Below, piece after piece: positions 36,501 through 42,967 of a stretch of 64,000 nt of DNA. A program made the translations under genes and the position numbers. The notes under the pieces are model-generated. The model worked only from the letters and a program-made list of their open reading frames with translations. It did no database searches and was not told the DNA's origin. Each line of letters opens with the position of its first letter. The first letter of the stretch is position 1. The DNA lies in contig SHZY01000002.1 in NCBI GenBank assembly GCA_009692065.1, positions 24,536 through 88,535 on the forward strand, read 5' to 3'. The stretch is from Gemmataceae bacterium (lineage in GTDB: Bacteria; Planctomycetota; Planctomycetia; Gemmatales; Gemmataceae).

Positions 36501-36937
36501 TCGGCCGGGCGGGCTTTGTCATGGCGGGACTTGTTATCCTCCTCACGCATGGCTGTCGAGAGGATGGCCTGGGCGTGATAGGAGGTCAAGTGGGCCAGCT
36601 CTGCGGATGCGAGGGCCGCGCCGACTTTGACCTGGTTCTTGTTAATGTACTCCAGCAGTTGCGCCCGGGCGGCGGTGAACAGGGCGAAGCGCTGCACGGG
36701 GTCCTTCTGCCTGGCCTCGGCGATGTTGACGCGGGCCATTTCGAGGGGCAAGGCCGCGGCGAGCACCGGGTCGCCGCGATTGAGCAGTTGCTCGATCTTG
36801 GCGCGGGCGAAATCGTTCCAGCCCTTGAGGCGCAACTGGCGGACCAGTTCCAGCTCGTTCTCCGCCGTTTCCTGGGCCCAAAGCGGAGAGGCGGCCCCGA
36901 GCGTTAGCAATCCGGCGATCAAGAGCATGCGCTTCAT
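33545..36937 (-). CDS. Large exported helical-repeat (TPR-like) protein with repeat-derived C-terminus
   Basis: 1130 aa from ATG 36937. Signal peptide (LLIAGLLTLGAASPLWAQ) followed by roughly 1080 residues that are almost entirely helical, Ala/Lys/Leu-rich, with TPR-like pairs (AKIEQLLNRGDPVLAAALPL, GDPYRAAVVAEALGRARATK, LHCKAAPMFAKVKAP, YREAFLGWQAFMKN). No catalytic motif seen. The natural end seems to be near LPKELRDHF; the final 30 residues (AACGFAFARPHARAKPQAAK onward) are a translation of the palindrome at 33581-33638 and the start of the one at 33460-33562, which supplies the TGA. It heads a two-gene leftward unit with the 374-aa TPR protein. Confidence 0.78.
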   Translation of the reverse strand: MKRMLLIAGLLTLGAASPLWAQETAENELELVRQLRLKGWNDFARAKIEQLLNRGDPVLAAALPLEMARVNIAEARQKDPVQRFALFTAARAQLLEYINKNQVKVGAALASAELAHLTSYHAQAILSTAMREEDNKSRHDKARPAEVMFLQAGKDLADAAKAMEAALQAAADTETKAILTGELKQTRFDAAVNIYDQARTYVNRSKIEIDGARSKLMGQAIDSFKKMQDDGTSEAGWLANAWLMKLNMEVQTPDDVNKYHNYIMKWKDDKASQPFIQPAVRLVRYFRLQDVTLNRPDDSDTTGGNATTAKLKLSPLDRLKLVQFEGDAWLKSYPAHHKTYEGQGVLYEVAMAYMIAANLEKDQKVAGPAHLKAALLHFEKLEKIDGDLSERARQMVMSIKFKTLDTKGELSTFEDNLTAAMIERTKVIKISGDMENPKLDDPAKLDAQRKLHLKAVISSLNKALALTTSSTPVAKTDDARFYLCGAYLVSGDPYRAAVVAEALGRARATKRAQEGASTALATYAALSSRSPNDLALRKRLNDMCEFILAEKNWSADPVASLANYHLAMAERDANPKKAIAHLEKLTSDFTDFIYTQGQGAFICEDARRKTEDKKEQSFYLEKAKAFISRMPKYTASDSPSVITMYFYAKGQMSKYMYADAMEELNGKEGLKAIKKCIEMKTYVQGLQADFDKLPGKTISEKNREQLDFEMRIMLKYGDLGIAKAKFRSDAKDRFDEVLTATKTVVDDALQRAAKTPADKLIPMKDYDITGEILSLALRANVQKGDIVKGQAILGVLQRLANEKEEKVSGNAVAVLLNDIGGQIKRMVEEKDSNLKATQGNYELFLGIIAKEYEAKGIDNNAAILLANAYKSLNLHCKAAPMFAKVKAPASIDKVLPKKTGKETDAELAARQIIDDEQNRHWSIQIEYIRALRACKEPESLNTAEKVASDLIANKNSRFQIQAMSEKNLLLEDVQRYREAFLGWQAFMKNPSISGVNLNRPEVQKIYFPAYFNYVRCYYKIATLDPKITDRPKMIASGAKLIVNLEFSKTPEGWNVAGPLFQELFKDKEYEPLKKEYDRQKKERLDLKKGAALPKELRDHFAACGFAFARPHARAKPQAAKSMILGCGTVS
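33581..33638. repeat. Inverted repeat, GCCGCTTGCGGCTTAG family, inside a coding end
   Basis: CGCCGCTTGCGGCTT at both ends in opposite orientation, arms about 26 nt with a few mismatches and a short centre. The whole element is read as codons of the 1130-aa protein. Confidence 0.88.
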
Positions 36938-37063
36938 GGGAATCTCTGCTTTCCGAGATGAGGATGGACTCTCCCGTTCAGTATAAAACCCGCGCACGGG
37001 GAGGGTCAAGCAATTTACCGCGAGATCCTCACGCAATTCTCGCGCGTCCTGCTAGGATAAGGG

Positions 37064-37556
37064 AACCTCCGTGAGTCGGCAGGACGGTCGCTGTTCGGCG
37101 TGTTTCACGCTGAAGAGAGGAAAGTCCGGGCTCCTTCGGACCTCGGTGATGGGTAACGCCCACCGTCCAAGCAAGGCACTTGTGCCGAGCGAGGATAGGG
37201 AAAGTGCAACAGAAAGATACCGCCTGGAGGAGTCCGTAGTCAGCGGTCCGTAGTCCGTGGCATGAAAGCTTCTTGCTACTGACGACGGACCACTGACTAC
37301 GGACTCTTCCCGGTAAGGGTGAAATGGCGGGGGAGCGCAAGCTCCTTAATGTAAGAGCCCACCAGCAGCCGGGTGACCGGCTGGCTCGGCAAACCCCACC
37401 GGGAGCAAGGCCAAATAGGGAAGCAGGACTGGTCCGATCCGTCATGACTTTCGGGTAGGCTGCTCGAGTGCCGGAGCAATCCGGCGCCTAGATAAATGAC
37501 CGTCACGAGGGCAACCTCGGACAGAACCCGGCTTACCGTCGGCTTGCGGAGGTTTC
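37064..37556 (+). ncRNA. rnpB: RNase P RNA, bacterial type A, with enlarged P12
   Basis: Catalytic RNA of RNase P, which matures tRNA 5' ends. Conserved blocks in order: GAGGAAAGTCCGGGCTCC (37116 region), GTAACGCCCACC, AGTGCAACAGAAAGATACCG, GGTAAGGGTGAAA, GGAGCAAGGCCAAATAGGG, GGGTAGGCTGCTCGAG, CTAGATAAATGACCGTC and ACAGAACCCGGCTTA. The 5' AACCTCCGTGAGTCGG pairs with 3' TTGCGGAGGTT (P1). About 490 nt, roughly 90-100 longer than usual; the surplus is an inverted repeat at 37230-37306 that occupies the position of helix P12. Divergent from the TPR gene; a palindrome starts 5 nt after its 3' end. Confidence 0.95.
37230..37306. repeat. Inverted repeat, GTCCGTAGTC type, inside rnpB
   Basis: Arms of 21 bp (left starts GAGTCCGTAGTCAGCGGTCC) with one mismatch, 35 nt between them; the arm interior repeats TCCGTAGTC. 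In rnpB it takes the place of the P12 stem-loop. Confidence 0.9.
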
Positions 37557-37560
37557 TGGT

Positions 37561-37608
37561 TTCCTCGTTTAGCGCCCGCATGGCGTCATGCGGGCGCTAA
37601 ACGAGGAA
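37561..37608. repeat. Inverted repeat, CGTTTAGCGCCCGC family, perfect 22-bp arms
   Basis: TTCCTCGTTTAGCGCCCGCA and complement, loop 4 nt, between the rnpB 3' end and the TetR gene stop. No T tract; likely 3'-end barrier for both. Confidence 0.92.
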
Positions 37609-37616
37609 AACACCAA

Positions 37617-38249
37617 TCAGGTTTGCAAACACTTCAACATACACTCAATCGCCCGCGGCACATAATCACGCTCGTTGTAAATCGGAATCCCCAGCGGCAA
37701 CGTCAGCGTGTAGCCGAGCGCGGTGCGGATCAACTCCCAGGCGCCGACGCGCGGGTCGAGCCCCTTGCGGAACGCGCCGGATTGCTGCCCCTCGCGGATC
37801 ACCTGCGCAAGCATCTTTTCGCTGTCAAGGTAGAACGTCTTCAGGCAATCGGCGATATCGTCGTCGTTCGTTTCGACGAGGCTGCGGTGCATGATGTGAA
37901 AATCGAGGGCGTGCTCGCGCGTGCTGCCGATATAGAGATCGACGATGGCGTGTAGCCGTTTCAGCGGGTCTTCGATCCGCGCGGTGTCAGTCTGCCAGCG
38001 GTGGATGGTGGCGAGGCGGATGTCGTCCAGCACTTCGAGGAAGAGTTTTTTCTTGCTGTGGAAATGGCGGTACAAGACAGGCTCGGTCACGCCGGCGGCC
38101 TGGGCGATCTTCTCCGTCGTCGTTTGCTGATAGCCGAGCGTCACGAAGAGTTGCTTGGCGTGCCGCATGAGTTGCCGTTTGCGGTCGGCCTTGCACATGC
38201 GCGACGTCGATTTGATCTTGGCCCCGCGGCTTTTTTGGGTGGCGTCCAT
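37617..38249 (-). CDS. TetR/AcrR-family transcriptional regulator
   Basis: 210 aa. A basic N-terminus (residues ~1-30) precedes the helix-turn-helix: LMRHAKQLFVTLGYQQTTTE, IAQAAGVTEPVLYRHFHSKK, LFLEVLDDI, the canonical TetR DNA-binding domain. The C-terminal ligand-binding domain is divergent, so the inducer cannot be named. No efflux or target gene is adjacent; the upstream gene is an unrelated protein in the same direction, separated by a palindrome. Confidence 0.92.
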   Translation of the reverse strand: MDATQKSRGAKIKSTSRMCKADRKRQLMRHAKQLFVTLGYQQTTTEKIAQAAGVTEPVLYRHFHSKKKLFLEVLDDIRLATIHRWQTDTARIEDPLKRLHAIVDLYIGSTREHALDFHIMHRSLVETNDDDIADCLKTFYLDSEKMLAQVIREGQQSGAFRKGLDPRVGAWELIRTALGYTLTLPLGIPIYNERDYVPRAIECMLKCLQT

Positions 38250-38272
38250 TCTTGACCGTATGCTTCAGTTTA

Positions 38273-38328
38273 GCCGCTGGCGGCGTAGCATTCGCGATGT
38301 AGTCCGCGAATGCTACGCCGCCAGCGGC
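38273..38328. repeat. Inverted repeat, GCCGCTGGCGGCGTAGC family, perfect 24-bp arms
   Basis: Left arm starts GCCGCTGGCGGCGTAGCATT; perfect complement after an 8-nt loop. Each arm contains the sub-palindrome GCCGCTGGCGGC. It starts 10 nt past the stop of the gene at 38339 and 23 nt before the TetR start. Confidence 0.92.
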
Positions 38329-38338
38329 AAAACGATTT

Positions 38339-39658
38339 TCAGTTCCGCATCGATTTCCAGGTCTCGATGGCCCACTCCAGGTCGCTCTCATCCTGAAGGT
38401 AAACGCTGCACAGTGCGAAGCTGCCTTCGATCGCGGAGTACCCCTTGAGGTTCCACAGCGTTTGGCCGTCCTCTTCGTAGGGGAGGAACACGGCACGCCC
38501 CAGCAACTCGCCATCCTGGTGCGTGAGGATCTTGCCTTCTTCGGGCCAGGGCCGACTGTCGAGGATCTCCTCGGCGGTCATCGTTTCGTCGTTTTCGCCG
38601 GTGACGGACCAGGAGGTGAACCAGACGGTTCGGCTGCCGTGCCAGGCGCACCATGTCTCGCCGCCGGCTTCCCATTCCTCCGCCATTTCGCCTGGGATGG
38701 TCAGCGACCAGCTACCCGTCAAGGTGACGTGTACCGGACCGCGGCGATAGCCGATCAAGCGGGCGGCCGGATCGATTGCGCCAGCCCGGCGTTCGATCTC
38801 GTCTTCGAGGCCCTCCTCGTGCTGGAACTCGGCGTAGCCAAAGTATTCGTTGAGGTAGCCGATCAATTCGCGCCATTCGCGCCAGGGGACAGCGCAGTTC
38901 GGATCGAGATGGTGGGCACGCTCCAGATCGAGATGGATATCCATCAAGAGTTCGCCCTCGTCCTCAACGATGGGCACGCGCCAGCGGACATCTTGCCAGA
39001 GCCTGGTCAACGCCCGGCCCAGAAAGAACGCGGCGCCGACCCCTTCGGGCCACCAGGGAAAGAACGCGATGCCGCGCTCCGGCGCCTCGACCAGGTCGTC
39101 GAACCAGGCCGGGTCGCGCGGGCCGCTGGGCGTGAGAATGCCGGTCTGCTCCGGATAGCTGTAATCAAGTGGCATTGACACCATGCGGATGCCGACGTCG
39201 TCCTCCTTGCAATTCTCGACGACGACCCGGGCCAGCGCGCTCAACCATTGCAGCATTTCCTGGCGGACCGCGCCGGCGTCGCCATCGAAGAAGTAGCCGG
39301 TCTCATCGCCGACGTCCTCGTCGCCCGCCGGTCCGTCCCATTCGACGCGGAATTGCGCGGCCAGAGAGTGCAGGAGATTGCACAGGAAGATATGGTAGCC
39401 TGGTCCCGCCGTGGAAGTCTTGGCGCTGACGACGCAGACACCGGCTTCCGGCACGCTGATCTCAATGTCTTCGGCACAGGGATGAATCTGCACGGAGAGG
39501 CATGGCTGTTCGTCGCCGTTGACGCCGGCCTCGCACAACATGAGCGGCTCTTCCTCGTGGCTTTCCAGCCACGACGCGACCTGGTCGAGCCAATCCTCCG
39601 GCGATTGGCCGACCTCATCGCTCGCATACGCGCCGGACAAGTAAAGGCCTACGCCCAT
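38339..39658 (-). CDS. Hypothetical acidic protein
   Basis: 439 aa, strongly acidic and Trp-rich, no signal peptide or membrane helix. It begins MGVGLYLSGAYASDEVGQSP and has SVQIHPCAEDIEISVPEAGV, a central acidic stretch and FTSWSVTGENDETMTAEEIL in the second half. It looks like a soluble cytoplasmic alpha/beta protein; no family could be named with confidence. The gene is flanked by two repeats, at its 3' end (38273) and just upstream (39668). Confidence 0.65.
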   Translation of the reverse strand: MGVGLYLSGAYASDEVGQSPEDWLDQVASWLESHEEEPLMLCEAGVNGDEQPCLSVQIHPCAEDIEISVPEAGVCVVSAKTSTAGPGYHIFLCNLLHSLAAQFRVEWDGPAGDEDVGDETGYFFDGDAGAVRQEMLQWLSALARVVVENCKEDDVGIRMVSMPLDYSYPEQTGILTPSGPRDPAWFDDLVEAPERGIAFFPWWPEGVGAAFFLGRALTRLWQDVRWRVPIVEDEGELLMDIHLDLERAHHLDPNCAVPWREWRELIGYLNEYFGYAEFQHEEGLEDEIERRAGAIDPAARLIGYRRGPVHVTLTGSWSLTIPGEMAEEWEAGGETWCAWHGSRTVWFTSWSVTGENDETMTAEEILDSRPWPEEGKILTHQDGELLGRAVFLPYEEDGQTLWNLKGYSAIEGSFALCSVYLQDESDLEWAIETWKSMRN

Positions 39659-39667
39659 TTTTACTAC

Positions 39668-39703
39668 TTTCTCCCCGCTCCCCTCCGGGGGAGAGGGGAG
39701 AAA
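39668..39703. repeat. Inverted repeat, ATTTCTCCCC family (copy 2)
   Basis: TTTCTCCCCGCTCCCC and complement (one mismatch, 4-nt loop), 2 nt after the DUF1501 stop. Confidence 0.85.
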
Positions 39704-39705
39704 TA

Positions 39706-41103
39706 CTAGAACGCTTGCCGCAGCACATCCCCGCGGCTCACAAAGAACGGCCTTCCAAAGGCGTCGCGGAATTCGTGATGCGGATCGACGCCCAGGCTGT
39801 GAAAGATGGTTGCGGTCAGATCGGGTGGCGAAACTCGCCCGTCGCGTGGATGGCCGCCGATGCGATCCGAGGCGCCGATCACCCGCCCGCCGCGGATGCC
39901 TCCCCCCGCCAGCGCCACCGAAAACACAAAGCCCCAGTGGTCCCGCCCCGCGCCGGCGTTAATGCGCGGCGTGCGGCCAAACTCGCCGGTCAACACGATC
40001 AGCGTCTCATCGAGGAGGCCACGCTGTGCAAGATCTTCGAGGAGAGCCGAATACGACAAATCAAGTTGCGGCATGAGCACGTTGCGCAAGCGTGCGCCGT
40101 TCTGAGAATGGGTGTCCCAGAGCGGATTGCCGGAACTGGTGTCACCGGCCTCGCGCGGCCAGTTGACCTGGATGAGCGGCACTCCCGCCTCGACCAGTCG
40201 ACGCGCCAAGAGCACGCTCTGCCCGAGTTTGGTGCGGCCATAGCGATCGCGCATCGCGTTCGGCTCATGCCTGAGATCGAATGCCCGGCGCACGCGTGGC
40301 GAACGCAGGAGATCGAACACCTGCTGCGATTGATGCTGGTAGCGACCGATCGCGCCGCTCGCATCAATCCGATCGACATGGCGGTTAACCTGATCCAGAA
40401 GGCCACGACGTTCGTCAAATCGCAGCGCGGGGATTTCACCCTGAAGCGTCAGTTCGGGGATCTGGAAATCCGCGGACGAGGGGTCGCAGGTCAGGAACCA
40501 CGGATCGACATTACGGCCAAGGAATCCGCCGTCCTGCCCGGGCCAGGGGATGTTCGGATTATTGATGATGCGTTCGGGCAAGGTGATCGCCGCGGGCAAA
40601 TGGTTGCCGGCCGGCCGAACGCGCCGATAGACCGCGCCGAGCGACGGCCAATCGTTGGGCGGCCCGGCGCGGAAGCTTTCCGAATTGGTCGGCTGGTGTG
40701 GCACCCCGGTCATCATGTAATAGCCGCTCGACGAATGGGCGCTGTCGCCGGTCGAGACGGCACGCAGCACGCACGTCTTGTCGGCGTGCGTTGCGATCCG
40801 GGGCATCAGTTCGCAAACTTGCAGGCCGGGGACGTTGGTCGCGATCGGCGCAAACTCGCCGCGGATGTCGGCCGGCGCGTCTGGCTTGGGGTCCCAGGTC
40901 TCATGTTGCGGCGGGCCGCCGGTGAGAAAGAAGAGGATACATGCCTTCGCTTTGCCAAAGTTGCGATCCGGCCGCGGGGCGGATTGCGCCTTGCTGAGCG
41001 AGGCTGTAGAAAGCCCAAGGAGTCCCAATCCGCCTACGCGCAACCACTCGCGGCGCGTGACGCCATCGCACAGACGATACGATTGATCCTGGATCGCAAA
41101 CAT
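39706..41103 (-). CDS. DUF1501 protein (second copy)
   Basis: 465 aa. N-terminal VTRREWLRVGGLGLLGLSTA is a twin-arginine-type signal. DUF1501 blocks: ACILFFLTGGPPQHETWDPK, IATNVPGLQVCELMPRIATH, VLRAVSTGDSAHSSSGYYMM, GRTKLGQSVLLARRLVEAGV and LIVLTGEFGRTPRINAGAGR. It differs from the 28096 copy by having no adjacent DUF1549 partner. An ATTTCTCCCC palindrome begins 2 nt after its stop. Confidence 0.92.
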   Translation of the reverse strand: MFAIQDQSYRLCDGVTRREWLRVGGLGLLGLSTASLSKAQSAPRPDRNFGKAKACILFFLTGGPPQHETWDPKPDAPADIRGEFAPIATNVPGLQVCELMPRIATHADKTCVLRAVSTGDSAHSSSGYYMMTGVPHQPTNSESFRAGPPNDWPSLGAVYRRVRPAGNHLPAAITLPERIINNPNIPWPGQDGGFLGRNVDPWFLTCDPSSADFQIPELTLQGEIPALRFDERRGLLDQVNRHVDRIDASGAIGRYQHQSQQVFDLLRSPRVRRAFDLRHEPNAMRDRYGRTKLGQSVLLARRLVEAGVPLIQVNWPREAGDTSSGNPLWDTHSQNGARLRNVLMPQLDLSYSALLEDLAQRGLLDETLIVLTGEFGRTPRINAGAGRDHWGFVFSVALAGGGIRGGRVIGASDRIGGHPRDGRVSPPDLTATIFHSLGVDPHHEFRDAFGRPFFVSRGDVLRQAF

Positions 41104-41190
41104 GGTGACTCCACAGGTCGTGACCTATCCCTTACTCTAAAATGATCGGCAACAGCGAACAAGGCGGAAACTAGGAATAATCCCAGCAAG

Positions 41191-41220
41191 CCCCGGGAGG
41201 AGCGCAGCGATTCCCGGGGG
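41191..41220 (+). promoter_or_regulatory. Leader hairpin with conserved GCAGCGA loop (copy 2)
   Basis: Stem CCCCGGGA/TCCCGGGG, loop GGAGCGCAGCGAT, ending 18-19 nt before the rdgB start. Confidence 0.65.
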
Positions 41221-41238
41221 TCGCGAGTGGAGGTAAAC

Positions 41239-41838
41239 ATGCCCCCCATCCTGGTCCTCAGCACTCGTAATGCCAAGAAGCGCAAGGAAATCGAGGAAAT
41301 CCTCGGCGATCTCGGCCTCACGTTGCACGATCTGTCGCAGTATCCCGAAGCGCCTGAGGTTGTCGAGGATGGGGTGACCTTCGAAGCCAACGCACGCAAA
41401 AAGGCGACGGAGACGGCCATCGCGATCGGTCAATGGGTGCTCGGCGAGGACAGTGGCCTCGTAGTACCAGCGCTCAAGGGCGCGCCCGGCGTCTACTCCG
41501 CACGCTATGCCGGCAAGCAAGGCGACGACGCAGCGAACAATCAAAAGCTGCTCGCGGAACTGGCCCCGCTGCCCGTCGAGAAGCGTGAGGCGTACTACAT
41601 CTGCACCGCGGCGCTTGCCGACCCGAAGGGGCACATCCACGCGGTCGTCGAGGGGCGCTGCTGGGGGCGGATCATTGCCGAGCAGCGCGGCCAAGGTGGC
41701 TTCGGCTACGATCCCTACTTTCTCGTACCGGAATACCATCAGACTTTCGGCGAACTGAGCGCACGAGTCAAGCATGCTCTCAGCCATCGCGGGCGGGCGC
41801 TGTTGCAATTACGGCCGGAGTTGCGGCGACAATCGTAG
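41239..41838 (+). CDS. rdgB: Non-canonical purine NTP pyrophosphatase (RdgB/HAM1)
   Basis: 199 aa from ATG 41239 with GGAGG 7 nt upstream. It hydrolyses ITP, dITP and XTP to monophosphates, keeping them out of nucleic acids. Motifs: LVLSTRNAKKRKEIEEIL (substrate-binding N-terminus), VTFEANARKKA, GEDSGLVVPALKGAPGVYSA (catalytic Asp region), QGGFGYDPYFLVPEY and LSHRGRAL near the end. Its stop TAG is provided by the GTAGGG at the end of a palindrome arm. A conserved leader hairpin precedes it. Confidence 0.92.
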   Translation: MPPILVLSTRNAKKRKEIEEILGDLGLTLHDLSQYPEAPEVVEDGVTFEANARKKATETAIAIGQWVLGEDSGLVVPALKGAPGVYSARYAGKQGDDAANNQKLLAELAPLPVEKREAYYICTAALADPKGHIHAVVEGRCWGRIIAEQRGQGGFGYDPYFLVPEYHQTFGELSARVKHALSHRGRALLQLRPELRRQS

Positions 41839-41913
41839 GGTGGGTCGAGCGCAGCGAGGCCCACCGCACCGTTGCAAGCACTGGTGGGCCTCGCTGCGCT
41901 CGACCCACCCTAC
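41835..41913. repeat. Inverted repeat, GTAGGGTGGGTCGAGC family, perfect 31-bp arms
   Basis: Left arm 41835-41865, right arm 41883-41913, 17-nt loop. The second base of the left arm starts the rdgB stop TAG. Same family as 31072 and 16965. Confidence 0.93.
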
Positions 41914-41989
41914 AAATTTTCAAGTCCACCCAGCCGTCTTGCCGATACCTACCGATGCACCACCTTGCGCTCGCATCGGAGATCTTCGC

Positions 41990-42907
41990 ATGGCCGGCAA
42001 CGCTCATCTCGCCAAGTTGCAAGCCGACCTGTCGGCGTTTCGCGATTACATCACGGCCGAGCGCGGCATGGCCAAAAACACCGTGCTCGCCTACGACGGC
42101 GATCTGCACAAGTTCCAGGAATGGGTCGCGGGCGGTGGCTTGCCGAATTATCTCAAGCCGAGCGTGCGCGAGCTGACCAACTATCTTGGCTATCTCAAGG
42201 AAGCGGGCCTGGCCGCCACGTCGGTGGCGCGCAATCTGATCGCGACCAAGATGTTCTATCGCTTCCTTCGGCTCGAAGAACGGGTCGAGCAAAACACTGT
42301 CGAACTGCTCAGCTCCCCGCGCCTGTGGGAGCGCATCCCGCAAGTGCTCAGCCCGGAGAGTGTCGAGAAGTTACTGCTGGCACCGCGCAACGAGGATCGT
42401 TTTTATCTGCGTGATCGCGCACTTTTAGAGACTCTGTATGCCACGGGGAGCCGCGCGTCGGAAGTCGTCGGCTTGCAGCTGGCGGATATGCACCTGGAGT
42501 CGTCTTTTTGCAAGTGCACCGGCAAGGGGAGCAAGCAGCGCGTGGTGCCGCTGGGAGTGCCGGCCATCTCGGTGTTGAAGATCTACTTGCAGGATTTGCG
42601 CCCGCTGTTGACGCAGGGGGACCAGGAGAATCCCTGGGTCTTCGTCAGCAAAGGAGGGCGGCAGTTAACGCGTGAGATGCTGTGGATCCTGGTGAAGAAG
42701 TACGTGCTCCGGGCCGGGCTCAACGCCAAGGTCAGCCCGCACACGCTGCGGCACAGCTTTGCGACGCATCTCTTGGCCGGCGGCGCCGATTTGCGCACCG
42801 TGCAGGAGCTACTGGGCCACGCCAACATCCGCACGACGCAGCATTATACGCACGTGGATCGTGGGCGGCTGCAGGCGGTGCATCGCAAGTTTCATCCGCG
42901 CGGGTGA
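41990..42907 (+). CDS. xerD: XerC/XerD-type tyrosine recombinase
   Basis: 305 aa from ATG 41990. Site-specific recombinase of the dimer-resolution type. N-terminal SAM-like DNA-binding domain (LSAFRDYITAERGMAKNTVL, LNYLGYLK-type segment), then the catalytic domain with R155 in ATGSRASEVVGL, K179 in CTGKGSKQR, H251 and R254 in HTLRHSFATHLL, H277 in LLGHANIRTT and nucleophile Y286 in HYTHVD. All six catalytic residues are present. Whether it is XerC or XerD cannot be settled; it stands alone and is not beside an attachment site. The frame extends upstream through a repeat to 41774, but that part is not coding. Confidence 0.9.
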   Translation: MAGNAHLAKLQADLSAFRDYITAERGMAKNTVLAYDGDLHKFQEWVAGGGLPNYLKPSVRELTNYLGYLKEAGLAATSVARNLIATKMFYRFLRLEERVEQNTVELLSSPRLWERIPQVLSPESVEKLLLAPRNEDRFYLRDRALLETLYATGSRASEVVGLQLADMHLESSFCKCTGKGSKQRVVPLGVPAISVLKIYLQDLRPLLTQGDQENPWVFVSKGGRQLTREMLWILVKKYVLRAGLNAKVSPHTLRHSFATHLLAGGADLRTVQELLGHANIRTTQHYTHVDRGRLQAVHRKFHPRG

Positions 42908-42915
42908 TCGGATCC

Positions 42916-42955
42916 TCGTTTAGCGCCCGCGTGACGCCACGCGGGCGCTAAACGA
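42916..42955. repeat. Inverted repeat, CGTTTAGCGCCCGC family, perfect 18-bp arms
   Basis: TCGTTTAGCGCCCGCGTG and complement, 4-nt loop, 8 nt after the recombinase stop and 12 nt from the convergent PQQ-protein stop. Confidence 0.92.
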
Positions 42956-42967
42956 AGACAAGCAGGG

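Noticed and set aside
38339..39658. Naming the acidic 439-aa protein as an immunity or DUF4261-like protein
   Set aside because: No motif is secure enough; left as hypothetical.
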